From: Phreatobacter sp.
GTDB taxonomy: Bacteria; Pseudomonadota; Alphaproteobacteria; Rhizobiales; Phreatobacteraceae
Length of the DNA stretch: 64,000 nt
NCBI RefSeq assembly: GCF_016793595.1
Contig: NZ_JAEULY010000004.1
Location: 806,001 to 870,000 of the forward strand
Direction: 5' to 3'
Part shown: positions 43,395 to 51,937 of the stretch, piece by piece
How the letters are laid out: each line of letters opens with the position of its first letter
How positions within the stretch are numbered: position 1 is the stretch's first letter
The notes under the pieces: generated by a model
What the model was told of the DNA's origin: nothing
The model's input: only the letters and a program-made list of their open reading frames with translations
Database searches by the model: none
Made by a program: the position numbers and the translations under genes

Positions 43395-44648
43395 TCAGGC
43401 GGTGCGCGCCTCGACCGTCAGATCGCTGAGGATGCCGAGGAAGCGCTCGATATCCGCGTCGGTATGGGCGGCCGACACGGAGAAGCGCAGCAGCACCTCG
43501 CCGCCCGGGGTCGCCGGCGGCACCAGCAGGTTGACGTAGATGCCGCGCTCCAGGAGGCCGCGCCAGAAGCCGATGCCCTGCACCAGACCGCGCATCTTGA
43601 TGGCGCCGACCGGACCGGGCTCGGCGCAGAGCGAGTAGCCAAGACCCTTCACGCCCGAGCAGAACTTCTCGGCCTTGCGCCAGAGGTCGGCGCGCAGCTC
43701 CGGCTCGCCGCCGATAATGCCAATGGCGGTGCGGGCCGAGGCGACCACGGCCGGCGGCAGGGAGGCGGTATAGAGATAGGCGCGCGCCATGAACCGCAGC
43801 GCCTTCAGCGCCGGGTGCGAGGTGACGCAATAGCCGCCAATGACGCCGACGGCCTTGGAGAAGGTGCCGACGACGGCATCGACCAGATGCTCGGCGCCCT
43901 GCTCTTCGGTGACGCCACGGCCGTTCTTGCCGTAGAGGCCGAGACCGTGCGCCTCGTCGACCACGACCAGCGCGCCGCGCGCCTTGGCGACTTCGGCCAG
44001 ATCCTTGACCGCGCCGAGATCGCCCCAGACCGAATAGAGGCCTTCCAGAACCACGACGATGCGCGAGGCGGGAACGGTCGCCTCGTCCAGCATGCGGCCG
44101 AGGTCTTCCGGATCGTTGTGGCGGAACGGCTTGAAGGTCGCGCCGCTGGCACGGCAGGCATCGATGATGCTGGCGTGGCAGAAGGCATCGTAGAGGATCA
44201 GGTCGCCCTCGGCGGCCAGGCCGCAGATGGCGCCCATATTGGCCATGAAGCCGGTGGAGAAGATCACCGCGTCCGGGCGGCCATAGAAGTCGGCGATCTC
44301 GCGCTCCAGCAGCGCATGGCCGATCTGGTTGCCGCTGGCGACGCGCGAGGCGGTCGAGCCGGTGCCCCACTGGCGCAGGGCCGTTTCGGCGGAAGCGATG
44401 CAGCGCGGGTCGAAATTGAGGCCGAGGTAGCTGTTGGTGCCGAACATCGTGGTCCGGCGGCCCTCGATCACGGCGCTGACGGGGCTGTCGAACTGGTCGA
44501 CCTGGACGCGCAGCGGGTGGCTGCCCTCGCCGACGGAGCGATTGATGATGTCGCCCAGCGTCGCCACGCGGCGCAGGATTCCGGAAAGCTGGGCAGTGGC
44601 GGCGACGGTGGGCGCTCCGTTGTCGGGATGCGCGTTACTATCGGACAT
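43395..44648 (-). CDS. spt: serine palmitoyltransferase (alpha-oxoamine synthase family)
   Basis: A 417-residue PLP enzyme condensing serine with an acyl thioester to 3-oxo-sphinganine, the first step of sphingolipid synthesis. Active-site residues fall at H159 (DAFCHAS), D231 and H234 (DEAHGLG) and the PLP Lys K265 (GTFSKAVG), the same numbers as in the characterised Sphingomonas SPT as I recall it. The PPATP loop at 377-381 is present but the mobile Arg that precedes it in Sphingomonas is Val here. The length and TNSYLGL motif favour SPT over KBL or BioF. It converges with the ACP-KS-dehydratase operon. Confidence 0.9.
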   Translation of the reverse strand: MSDSNAHPDNGAPTVAATAQLSGILRRVATLGDIINRSVGEGSHPLRVQVDQFDSPVSAVIEGRRTTMFGTNSYLGLNFDPRCIASAETALRQWGTGSTASRVASGNQIGHALLEREIADFYGRPDAVIFSTGFMANMGAICGLAAEGDLILYDAFCHASIIDACRASGATFKPFRHNDPEDLGRMLDEATVPASRIVVVLEGLYSVWGDLGAVKDLAEVAKARGALVVVDEAHGLGLYGKNGRGVTEEQGAEHLVDAVVGTFSKAVGVIGGYCVTSHPALKALRFMARAYLYTASLPPAVVASARTAIGIIGGEPELRADLWRKAEKFCSGVKGLGYSLCAEPGPVGAIKMRGLVQGIGFWRGLLERGIYVNLLVPPATPGGEVLLRFSVSAAHTDADIERFLGILSDLTVEARTA

Positions 44649-44700
44649 GAAACAGCTTCGCCTTCGTTCGTCACCGAACCGTCAAATGACGGATTCAGTC

Positions 44701-44729
44701 GCTATAAGTTGCTTGTCGGGAACGAGCAA
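44701..44729 (-). promoter_or_regulatory. candidate promoter of spt
   Basis: On the minus strand TTGCTC (44724-44729) is followed after 17 bases by TATAGC (44701-44706), about 50 bases upstream of the spt start. The spacing is right; the hexamers are only fair matches. Confidence 0.4.
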
Positions 44730-44866
44730 GCCTCGGGCCAATTCGCACACGACCAACACGAGCCGCCCGAAAATACCGGGGCGGTGCCAAAATATTCAAC
44801 GAGGTCAACGACGTGTGCCGAATCCCGCCTTCGGCGACAGCCCTGCCCATCACGTTCCTTAACAGA

Positions 44867-45682
44867 TCATCTCTTAAGGCCGAAATAAAGTGACATGCCC
44901 CATCGGAAGATCGGGCCGGGAACGAGGTTGCGCGCGGCCACGAGGACGCGCTGCGGCGCCGGGCCGACCACCCGGCGCGCGCCGGAGCGGTTTCCCTCGA
45001 CAAGTCCGGCAACGAGACCGGCGACGGCTGCGGGCGGCGCGCCTGCCTTCTCGTCCTTCTCGTACATGGCGATGACCCGGGCAAAGTCGGCGGCATAGGG
45101 TGAGGCGGGGTCGGTCGCCGCCGTGGCGCGCACCCGGTTCTCGACCACCGGGGTCGCGGTGTCGCCGGGCGCAACCAGCGTCACGGCGATGCCGAAGCCT
45201 GCCACCTCCTGCCGCAGGGCCTCGGTCAGGCCCTCGACGGCGAATTTCGTCGCGGAATAGATGCCCTGGAACGGCATGCCGATGCGTCCGGCGAGCGAGC
45301 CGACATTGACGATGAGGCCGGCGCGGCGCTCGCGCATGCCCGGCAGCACGGCCTTGGCGACGCGCACCGGGCCGAGGACGTTGGTCTCGAAGCTCCGCCG
45401 CGCCTCTGCGATGGAGGTGTCCTCCACCGCGCCGGAGACGACGAGGCCGGCATTGTTGACGAGCACGTCGATGCGGCCCGCCTCGGCGAGGACCGTGGTG
45501 ACGGCGGCAAGGACGGAGGCGTCGTCCATGACGTCCATGGCGACGAGCCGCCATGGCGCGGCGTGAGCCTCCGGCCGGCGGCTGGTGCCGTAGACCCTGT
45601 GCCCGCGCGCGTGAAGGAGATCGGCGATGGCTCTTCCGATACCGGACGAGGCTCCCGTCACCAGGACGACTTTGCCGCTCAT
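44867..45682 (-). CDS. short-chain dehydrogenase/reductase
   Basis: A 271-residue classical SDR. The cofactor motif VLVTGASSGIGRAIADLL is at residues 5-22, NNAG near 84, the catalytic Ser in VNVGSLAG and Tyr/Lys in YSATKFAVEG. TSRRPEAH after beta2 suggests NADP preference. It resembles SDRs that reduce steroid, acyl or sphingoid ketones. It lies upstream of spt on the same strand, 218 bases apart. 3-oxo-sphinganine reduction is a reasonable possibility, competing with the CerR-like protein at 32.1 kb; specificity cannot be read directly. Confidence 0.85.
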   Translation of the reverse strand: MSGKVVLVTGASSGIGRAIADLLHARGHRVYGTSRRPEAHAAPWRLVAMDVMDDASVLAAVTTVLAEAGRIDVLVNNAGLVVSGAVEDTSIAEARRSFETNVLGPVRVAKAVLPGMRERRAGLIVNVGSLAGRIGMPFQGIYSATKFAVEGLTEALRQEVAGFGIAVTLVAPGDTATPVVENRVRATAATDPASPYAADFARVIAMYEKDEKAGAPPAAVAGLVAGLVEGNRSGARRVVGPAPQRVLVAARNLVPGPIFRWGMSLYFGLKR

Positions 45683-45775
45683 GAAGACCCCCGCCGCGCG
45701 ATTGGACGGCGGTTGTTTAGCCTGCCCGGGCGCGCGGCGCATCAGGCGCGGCGCCGGATTCCCGTGGCGGTGTCG

Positions 45776-46258
45776 TCAGGGGCGCGCGATGAGCGCCGCG
45801 CCGTAGAGGCCGAGCGCGAAGACGGTGTGGCCGAGAATGTTCAGCGCCCGGATCTGCATGGCGTTCGGACGCTTCACCGCCGCGATGCCGGCCCCCATGC
45901 CGGGTTGGAGGATGAACCAGCCGCAGCCGATGGTGACATAGCCGACGACCAGCGCCGGAATGAAGGTCGGCGCATGCGCCCAGCCGAGCCCCCAGATGGC
46001 GAGGAGGGCCGCCGCGAAGACGATGCCGACGGCATAGTGGAACACCCAGCCGATGGCGAGTTCGCTGGCGATCGGCGCGGCCTTGCCGATATCCGCATGG
46101 ACGAAGGTGCCCTGCGGCAGATGGCCGACCCAGCGGCCCACCATCGCCCAGTTGGGTGGTGCGATGCCGAAGGCTTTGCTGAGGAACAGCGCCCAGATGT
46201 CGAGGAGCGCGGTCGCGGCAACGCCCAGCACCACCGATCGCCACAGAAATTCGCCCAT
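45776..46258 (-). CDS. DUF2938 family membrane protein
   Basis: A 160-residue protein with four TM segments matching DUF2938 (GVAATALLDIWALFLS near the start, PNWAMVGRWVGHLPQG, and the WFILQPGMGAGIAA C-terminal half). Family function is unknown. GGGAGGGG precedes the start at 46258, supporting it. It is downstream of a DUF393 gene on the same strand with a 110-base gap and could be in the same transcript. Confidence 0.8.
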   Translation of the reverse strand: MGEFLWRSVVLGVAATALLDIWALFLSKAFGIAPPNWAMVGRWVGHLPQGTFVHADIGKAAPIASELAIGWVFHYAVGIVFAAALLAIWGLGWAHAPTFIPALVVGYVTIGCGWFILQPGMGAGIAAVKRPNAMQIRALNILGHTVFALGLYGAALIARP

Positions 46259-46368
46259 GCGCCCCTCCCCGGCCGCTCGTTGCAGGCCGTTGTCGAGGGC
46301 AGTCTGGACGATCGGATCGGCCGCGGAAAGACGCGCGGGGTTTGCGAATGGCTGGATTGCGGATGCGA

Positions 46369-46758
46369 TCAGCGGGCGATCCTGTCGCGCCCGAGGAGCC
46401 TCAGCGCCGCATTCCGCCCGCCGCGCAGCAGCGGATAGAGCAGGCGCGACAGGCGCGGATGGCGAAACAGGGCGGCATTGGCCCTGTTGAACAGACCGCT
46501 GCGGGTCGACAGCAGGGCGAGGCGGTTCAGCACGTCGCCGCCGAACCAGGTGTTGCCATCGAGACGCAGGATCATGCCTTCGTTGATGTCCATGCCCCCG
46601 GCGGCATGGAGGCGCGCCAGATCGGGGCGCATGCGCGCATCGATCAGCGCGACCGGGCCCGCCGCCTCGATGAGGCGCGCATGGGCGACATAGCGCGCGC
46701 AGAAGGGGCACTCGCCGTCGTAGAGCAGGTAATTGTCGGACGGGAGGTCATCGGCCAT
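46369..46758 (-). CDS. DUF393 (DCC) thiol-disulfide oxidoreductase-like protein
   Basis: A 129-residue protein of the DCC/DUF393 family, with YDGECPFCARYVAHARLIEA at the N-terminus; the thioredoxin-like C17-x-x-C20 pair is preserved. The rest contains DLARLHAAGGMDINEGMIL. Members are thought to be soluble disulfide-active proteins but no substrate is known. It follows an NTF2-like gene by 51 bases on the same strand. Confidence 0.85.
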   Translation of the reverse strand: MADDLPSDNYLLYDGECPFCARYVAHARLIEAAGPVALIDARMRPDLARLHAAGGMDINEGMILRLDGNTWFGGDVLNRLALLSTRSGLFNRANAALFRHPRLSRLLYPLLRGGRNAALRLLGRDRIAR

Positions 46759-46809
46759 GGTCCATGGATAGCACGGACAGCCCGGCCACCCGCTGCGCCT
46801 GAAACGACC

Positions 46810-47277
46810 TCAAGCGAGGTGATGCTTCATCTCCGGCCGCGCCTTCAGCTCGGCGCCCTGCCGCCCGATGATCTTGGCGATGCGCTCGGGCGCGAAGCCG
46901 ATATCGACGAAGGCCGGCGCGGTGTTCGCGACCTCGTGGTACTCGGCGATCAGCCCGCCCTGGAGCCGCATGATCGCGACGCCCTCGAACATGGCGCGGC
47001 GCCCCTCCGCTTCCGGCAGCTTCGACCGGTAGGAGAAGGTGTAGCGGGCATAGAGGATGCGGCCGTCCGTCACCGGCTCGTGCATGTCCCAGCGGAAATC
47101 CTCGGCGGTCCGGTAGAACCAGTCGTCGATCAGCTCGGCGATCCGGGCGCGGCCCTCGAAAGCGCCGTAGAAGACGTCGTGATAAACGCCGTCTTCGGCG
47201 AACAGGCCGGCCAGCGCCTTGCCGTCGCGACGCACCACCGCGTCGCAGAAGATCTTGAGAACCGCCGATACGTCCAT
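46810..47277 (-). CDS. NTF2-like (SnoaL-fold) protein
   Basis: A 155-residue NTF2-like protein: VLKIFCDAVVRRDGKALAGL at the start, FAEDGVYHDVFYGAFEG, and a WDMHEPVTDGRILYARYTFS segment. The cone fold is clear but no catalytic set is apparent. The start is directly adjacent to the korB stop with no gap, so it is the last member of the 2-oxoacid oxidoreductase operon or translationally coupled to it. Function unknown. Confidence 0.75.
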   Translation of the reverse strand: MDVSAVLKIFCDAVVRRDGKALAGLFAEDGVYHDVFYGAFEGRARIAELIDDWFYRTAEDFRWDMHEPVTDGRILYARYTFSYRSKLPEAEGRRAMFEGVAIMRLQGGLIAEYHEVANTAPAFVDIGFAPERIAKIIGRQGAELKARPEMKHHLA

Positions 47278-48333
47278 TCAGCGCAGGCCCGCATTGATCT
47301 TCGCCAGCGCGGCGCCGCCCGGCACGATGTCCCGGTCGGCCATCGCATTGAGCGGCTTCTTCGCCGTGCCGAGCCGCGCATGCATGTCGCTCGCCTCGTC
47401 GTCGATGAAGATGAGGCCGGTCGCGATCTCGCCGCTGCGGCCGAGCCGGTAGATATGGCTCATCGCCGCGCCGCGGTCGTGGATGTCATAATCGGCCGAG
47501 AGCTTGCGCAGGCGGATGGTGGAGCCGTCGTGGAGGCGCACGTCCTGCGCCTCCCCTTCCGGATAATCGACGGCGATGGGCGCCTGCGAGGTGATGAAGT
47601 CGAGCGTGTTCAGCTCGGCATTGTGCGCGCGCACATAGTCGAAGCTCTTGGTCGAGCCCTGGTGGTTGTTGAAGGCGATGCAGGGCGAGATGACGTCGAT
47701 GAAGGCCGCGCCCTGATGTTCGAGGCCGGCCTTGATCAGCGGCACGAGCTGGTCCTTGTCGCCCGAGAACGAGCGGGCGACGAAGGTCGCGCCGAGTTGC
47801 AGCGCGATGGAGACGAGGTCGATGGGCGAATCCGGGTTGTCGATGCCCTTCTTGCTCTTCGAGCCCTTGTCGGAGGTCGCCGAGAACTGGCCCTTGGTGA
47901 GGCCGTAAACGCCATTGTTCTCGACGATGTAGAGCATGTTCACCGCGCGACGGATGGCGTGCGCGAACTGGCCGAAGCCGATGGAGGCGCTGTCGCCGTC
48001 GCCGGATACGCCGAGATAGATCAGCTCGCGGTTGGCAAGGTTCGCGCCGGTCAGCACCGAGGGCATGCGGCCGTGGACCGAATTGAAGCCATGACTCTGG
48101 CCGAGAAAATAGGTCGGCGTCTTGGACGAACAGCCGATGCCGGACAGCTTGGCGATGCGGTGCGGCGGCAGCGACAGCTCGAAACAGGCCCGCATGATCG
48201 CCGACGAGATGGAATCGTGACCACAGCCGGCACAGAGGGTCGAGATCGAGCCCTCGTAGTCGCGGTGCGAGAAGCCGAGCTCGTTGAGCTCGATATCGGG
48301 GTGACGGAACTTCGGCTTGGCAAGATAGGTCAC
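47278..48333 (-). CDS. korB: 2-oxoacid:ferredoxin oxidoreductase beta subunit
   Basis: A 351-residue ThDP-binding subunit. The ThDP/Mg motif is GVSGDGDSASIGFGQF with the following NNGVYGLTKGQFSA; CAGCGHDSISS and the later GIGCSSKTP provide Fe-S cysteine ligands. GTG 48333 overlaps the alpha-subunit stop. With KorA it oxidatively decarboxylates 2-oxoglutarate or another 2-oxoacid, passing electrons to ferredoxin. The operon also has an FAD/Fe-S subunit upstream, so electrons may be exchanged with NAD(P)H. Confidence 0.92.
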   Translation of the reverse strand: MTYLAKPKFRHPDIELNELGFSHRDYEGSISTLCAGCGHDSISSAIMRACFELSLPPHRIAKLSGIGCSSKTPTYFLGQSHGFNSVHGRMPSVLTGANLANRELIYLGVSGDGDSASIGFGQFAHAIRRAVNMLYIVENNGVYGLTKGQFSATSDKGSKSKKGIDNPDSPIDLVSIALQLGATFVARSFSGDKDQLVPLIKAGLEHQGAAFIDVISPCIAFNNHQGSTKSFDYVRAHNAELNTLDFITSQAPIAVDYPEGEAQDVRLHDGSTIRLRKLSADYDIHDRGAAMSHIYRLGRSGEIATGLIFIDDEASDMHARLGTAKKPLNAMADRDIVPGGAALAKINAGLR

Positions 48334-50165
48334 GAGAGAACCTCGCGCTGCTGGGGCGGACGAATGCTCGTCGCCTTCTCGGCAATGGCCTTGGCGATGA
48401 AGCGGGCGGTGATCGGCGTGCCGTCGAAATGCAGCACCGGCACCAGCTGGGCCGGGTCGATGCCGCATTCGACCATGAGCAGCGTGCGCATCTGCGCGTC
48501 GCGGTTCTGCTCGACGACGAAGACGAGGTCGTGGCCGGCGATGAAGTCGGTTACCTCCGGACCGAAGGGGAAGCCCCGGACACGCAGCGCATCGACATGG
48601 ACGCCGCGCGCCGAGAGGATCTGCAGCGCCTCGTCCATGGACGGCCCGGTCGAGCCGTAGTGGATGACGCCGAGCCGCGTCGGTTTCGCGGCCCTGGCGA
48701 GGATCGCCGGCGGCACCAGCGTCTTCGCCGTGTCGAACTTGCGCAGCAGGCGCTCCATGTTGTCGACGTAGGGCGCGCCCTCCTCGGTGTAGCGGGCGTA
48801 GCGGTCGCGGGTGGAGCCGCGCGTGAAGAAGGAGCCACGCGTCGGGTGGGTGCCGGGATAGGTGCGGAAGGGGATGCCGTCGCCATCGACATCGAGATAG
48901 CGGCCGAAATCGCGCCCCGACTCCAGCTCCTCCGCCGTCATCACCTTGCCACGGTCGAGCGCGCGGGCATCGTCCCAGGCGAAGGGCGAGCACAGGTGCT
49001 GGTTCATGCCGATATCGAGATCGAGCATGACGAAGATCGGCGTCTGCAGCCGGTCGGCGAGGTCGAAGGACAGCGCGCCGAACTCGAAGGCCTCGCCGGG
49101 ATCGCGCGGGAACAGGAGGACGTGCTTGGTGTCGCCATGGGCCGCATAGGCTGCGATCAGCAAGTCCGACTGCTGCGTGCGCGTCGGCATGCCCGTGGAA
49201 GGACCGCCGCGCTGAACGTCGAAGATGACAGCGGGAATCTCCGCGAAATAGGCGAGGCCGAGAAATTCCTGCATCAGCGAGATGCCGGGGCCCGACGTCG
49301 CGGTGAAGGCGCGCGCGCCGTTCCAGGCGGCGCCCACCACCATGCCGATGGAGGCCAGTTCGTCCTCCGCCTGCACGATGGCATAGCGCTTCTCGCCCGT
49401 ATCGGGATCGATGCGCAGGCGCTTGCAATAGGTCTCGAAGGCCTCGGCCAGCGAGGTCGACGGCGTGATCGGATACCAGGCGCAGACGGTCGCGCCGCCA
49501 TAGACCGCACCGAGCCCCGCCGCGGCATTGCCCTCGACGAAGATGCGGTCCCCGATCCTGTCGGCGCGCCGGACGCGCAGCCCGATCGGGCAGGCGAAAT
49601 GGTCGCGGGCATAGTCGTAGCCGATATGCAGCGCCTTGAGGTTCGGCGCGATCAGCTTGTCCTTGCCCTTGAACTGCTCGCCGATGAGCTTCTCGACCTC
49701 CTCGATGGCGATGTCGAGCAGAGCCGCGAGCGCGCCCACATAGATGATGTTCTTGAACAATTGCCGCTGGCGCGGGTCGGTGTAGGTGCGATTGACGATG
49801 TCGGTCAGCGGCATGCCGAGGACGACGATGTCGTCCCGGAACTTCGACGGCGGGATCGGCCGGGAGGAATCGTAGAACAGGTAGCCGCCGGGATCGATCG
49901 AGGCGATGTCCTTGTCCCAGGTCTGGGGGTTCATCGCGACCATCATGTCGAGGCCGCCGCGCGCGCCGAGATGGCCCGCCTCGGTGACGCGCACCTCGTA
50001 CCAGGTCGGCAACCCCTGAATGTTCGAGGGGAAGATGTTGCGCGGCGCGATCGGCACGCCCATCCGCATCACCGAGCGGGCGAACAAGAGGTTGGCGCTG
50101 GCGGAACCCGATCCGTTCACATTGGCGAAGCGGATCACGAAATCATTCACGCTCTCGATCGGCAT
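48330..50165 (-). CDS. korA: 2-oxoacid:ferredoxin oxidoreductase alpha (fused gamma-alpha) subunit
   Basis: A 611-residue subunit in which the gamma domain (about 1-190, NDFVIRFANVNGSGSASAN and GARGGLDMMVAMNPQT) precedes the alpha pyrimidine-binding domain (from about 220; AGLGAVYGGATVCAWYPITP and AWNGARAFTATSGPGISLMQ) and a C-terminal domain. The start at 50165 follows MPIESVND; the gene overlaps the stop of the upstream FAD/Fe-S gene by 19 bases and korB by four. It is typical of bacterial KorA. 2-oxoglutarate is the usual substrate; pyruvate or branched 2-oxoacids remain possible. Confidence 0.92.
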   Translation of the reverse strand: MPIESVNDFVIRFANVNGSGSASANLLFARSVMRMGVPIAPRNIFPSNIQGLPTWYEVRVTEAGHLGARGGLDMMVAMNPQTWDKDIASIDPGGYLFYDSSRPIPPSKFRDDIVVLGMPLTDIVNRTYTDPRQRQLFKNIIYVGALAALLDIAIEEVEKLIGEQFKGKDKLIAPNLKALHIGYDYARDHFACPIGLRVRRADRIGDRIFVEGNAAAGLGAVYGGATVCAWYPITPSTSLAEAFETYCKRLRIDPDTGEKRYAIVQAEDELASIGMVVGAAWNGARAFTATSGPGISLMQEFLGLAYFAEIPAVIFDVQRGGPSTGMPTRTQQSDLLIAAYAAHGDTKHVLLFPRDPGEAFEFGALSFDLADRLQTPIFVMLDLDIGMNQHLCSPFAWDDARALDRGKVMTAEELESGRDFGRYLDVDGDGIPFRTYPGTHPTRGSFFTRGSTRDRYARYTEEGAPYVDNMERLLRKFDTAKTLVPPAILARAAKPTRLGVIHYGSTGPSMDEALQILSARGVHVDALRVRGFPFGPEVTDFIAGHDLVFVVEQNRDAQMRTLLMVECGIDPAQLVPVLHFDGTPITARFIAKAIAEKATSIRPPQQREVLS

Positions 50166-51937
50166 GCATGCCCCGCATGTGTCATTTCGATCAGTGATTT
50201 CTGCATGTCCCAGGCGCCGGTCGGGCAGCGCTCGGCGCACAGGCCGCAATGCAGGCAGACATCCTCGTCCTTGGCCATGATGCGGCCGGTCTTGAGCCCG
50301 GCGGCGATATAGATGGCCTGGTCGAGATTCTCCGCCGGCGCGCTCAGCCGCTGGCGGAGGTCCTCTTCATCGCCGTCCTCGGTGAAGGTGATGCAGTCCA
50401 TCGGGCAGATGTCGACGCAGGCATCGCATTCGATGCAGAGCTTGGCCTCGAACACGGTCTGGGCGTCGCAGTTCAGGCAGCGCTGCGCCTCCGCATAGCC
50501 GAGCTTCGGATCGAAGCCGAGCTCGACCTCCTTGCGGATGTCCTTCAGCGCGACGTCGTTGGCGAGCGTCGGCACCTTGAAGCGCTCGTCCACGGCGATG
50601 GCATTGTCGTAGGACCATTCGTGGATGCCCATCTTCTGGCTGATCAGGTTCATCAGCGGCGGCGGGCGGTCCGCGACATCGGCGCCCCGGCAGAAGGCGT
50701 CGATGGAGACGGCCGCCTCGTGGCCGTGGGCGACGGCCCAGATGATATTCTTCGGTCCGAAGGCGGCGTCGCCCCCGAAGAAGACGTTGGGGCGGCTGGA
50801 CTGGAAGGTCTTCTCGTCGACCACCGGCATGCCCCACTTGTCGAAGGCGATGCCGGCATCGGCCTCGATCCAGGGGAAGGCGTTCTCCTGACCGACCGCC
50901 ACCAGCACGTCGTCGCAGGCGACGAATTCGTCGGGCTCGCCGGTCGGCACCAGCCTGCGGCGGCCCTTGTCGTCATAGTCCGCCCTGACCTTCTCAAAGG
51001 TCATGCCGGTGAGGCGGCCGTTCTCGTGCTCGAAGGTCTTCGGCACCATGAAGTTGAGGATCGGGATGCCCTCGTGCATCGCGTCCTCTTTCTCCCATGG
51101 CGAGGCCTTCATCTCGTCGAAGCCGGAGCGGACGATGACCTTCACCTCCTCGCCGCCGAGACGGCGCGAGGAACGGCAGCAGTCCATGGCTGTGTTGCCG
51201 CCGCCGAGCACGATGACCCGCCGGCCGATGGCCTCGATGTGGCCGAAGGCGACGGAGGACAGCCAGTCGATGCCGATATGGATATTGGCCGCGGCTTGCC
51301 TGCGCCCGGGCAGGTCCAGATCGCGGCCGCGCGGCGCGCCGGTGCCGACGAATACGGCGTCGTAGCCCTCGTCCAGAAGCGCCTTCATGCTGTCGATGCG
51401 GCGGCTGGCGTGGAACACCGCGCCGGCCGAGAGGGCGAAGCCGACCTCCTCGTCGATGACGCTGTCGGGCAGGCGGAATTTCGGGATCTGCGAGCGCATG
51501 AAGCCGCCCGCCTTGGCCTCGCCGTCGAAGACCACGACGTCGTAGCCGAGCGGCGAGAGATCGCGCGCGACGGTGAGGGAGGCCGGCCCCGCGCCGATGC
51601 AGGCGATGCGCTTGCCGTTCTTCGTCTCCGGCGGCTTCGGCATGTAGGCGGCGACGCCGTTCTTGTAGTCGGCCGCGACGCGCTTCAGGCGGCAGATGGC
51701 GACCGGCTCCTCCTCCACGCGGCCGCGCCGGCAGGCGGGCTCGCAGGGGCGGTCGCAGGTGCGCCCGAGGATGCCTGGAAAGACATTCGACTTCCAGTTG
51801 ATCAGGTAGGCGCCGGTATAGTCGCCCGCGGCGATCCTGCGAATATATTCGGGGACCGGAGTGTGGGCCGGGCAGGCCCACTGGCAATCGACGACCTTGT
51901 GGAAGTAATTCGGGTCGGAAATGTCTGTAATCTGCAC
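50147..51937 (-). CDS. FAD/NAD(P)-binding oxidoreductase with two 4Fe-4S sites, GltD-like, partner of KorAB
   Basis: A 596-residue GltD/NfnB-like protein. The N-terminal CQWACPAHTPVPEYIR and GILGRTCDRPCEPACRRG hold Fe-S cysteines; the FAD site is ACIGAGPASLTVARDL (about 110-125) and the NAD(P) site VIVLGGGNTAMDCC. The C-terminal ferredoxin domain has CIECDACVDICP and CLHCGLCAERCP. It heads the korAB operon and overlaps korA by 19 bases. It probably couples KorAB to NAD(P)H, directly or through ferredoxin; whether it bifurcates electrons cannot be told. Confidence 0.88.
   Translation of the reverse strand: MQITDISDPNYFHKVVDCQWACPAHTPVPEYIRRIAAGDYTGAYLINWKSNVFPGILGRTCDRPCEPACRRGRVEEEPVAICRLKRVAADYKNGVAAYMPKPPETKNGKRIACIGAGPASLTVARDLSPLGYDVVVFDGEAKAGGFMRSQIPKFRLPDSVIDEEVGFALSAGAVFHASRRIDSMKALLDEGYDAVFVGTGAPRGRDLDLPGRRQAAANIHIGIDWLSSVAFGHIEAIGRRVIVLGGGNTAMDCCRSSRRLGGEEVKVIVRSGFDEMKASPWEKEDAMHEGIPILNFMVPKTFEHENGRLTGMTFEKVRADYDDKGRRRLVPTGEPDEFVACDDVLVAVGQENAFPWIEADAGIAFDKWGMPVVDEKTFQSSRPNVFFGGDAAFGPKNIIWAVAHGHEAAVSIDAFCRGADVADRPPPLMNLISQKMGIHEWSYDNAIAVDERFKVPTLANDVALKDIRKEVELGFDPKLGYAEAQRCLNCDAQTVFEAKLCIECDACVDICPMDCITFTEDGDEEDLRQRLSAPAENLDQAIYIAAGLKTGRIMAKDEDVCLHCGLCAERCPTGAWDMQKSLIEMTHAGHACRSRA

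Noticed and set aside
48429..50312. A 627-codon frame antisense to korA
   Set aside because: Compositionally biased translation with no recognisable motif, entirely mirrored by a clear korA on the other strand.
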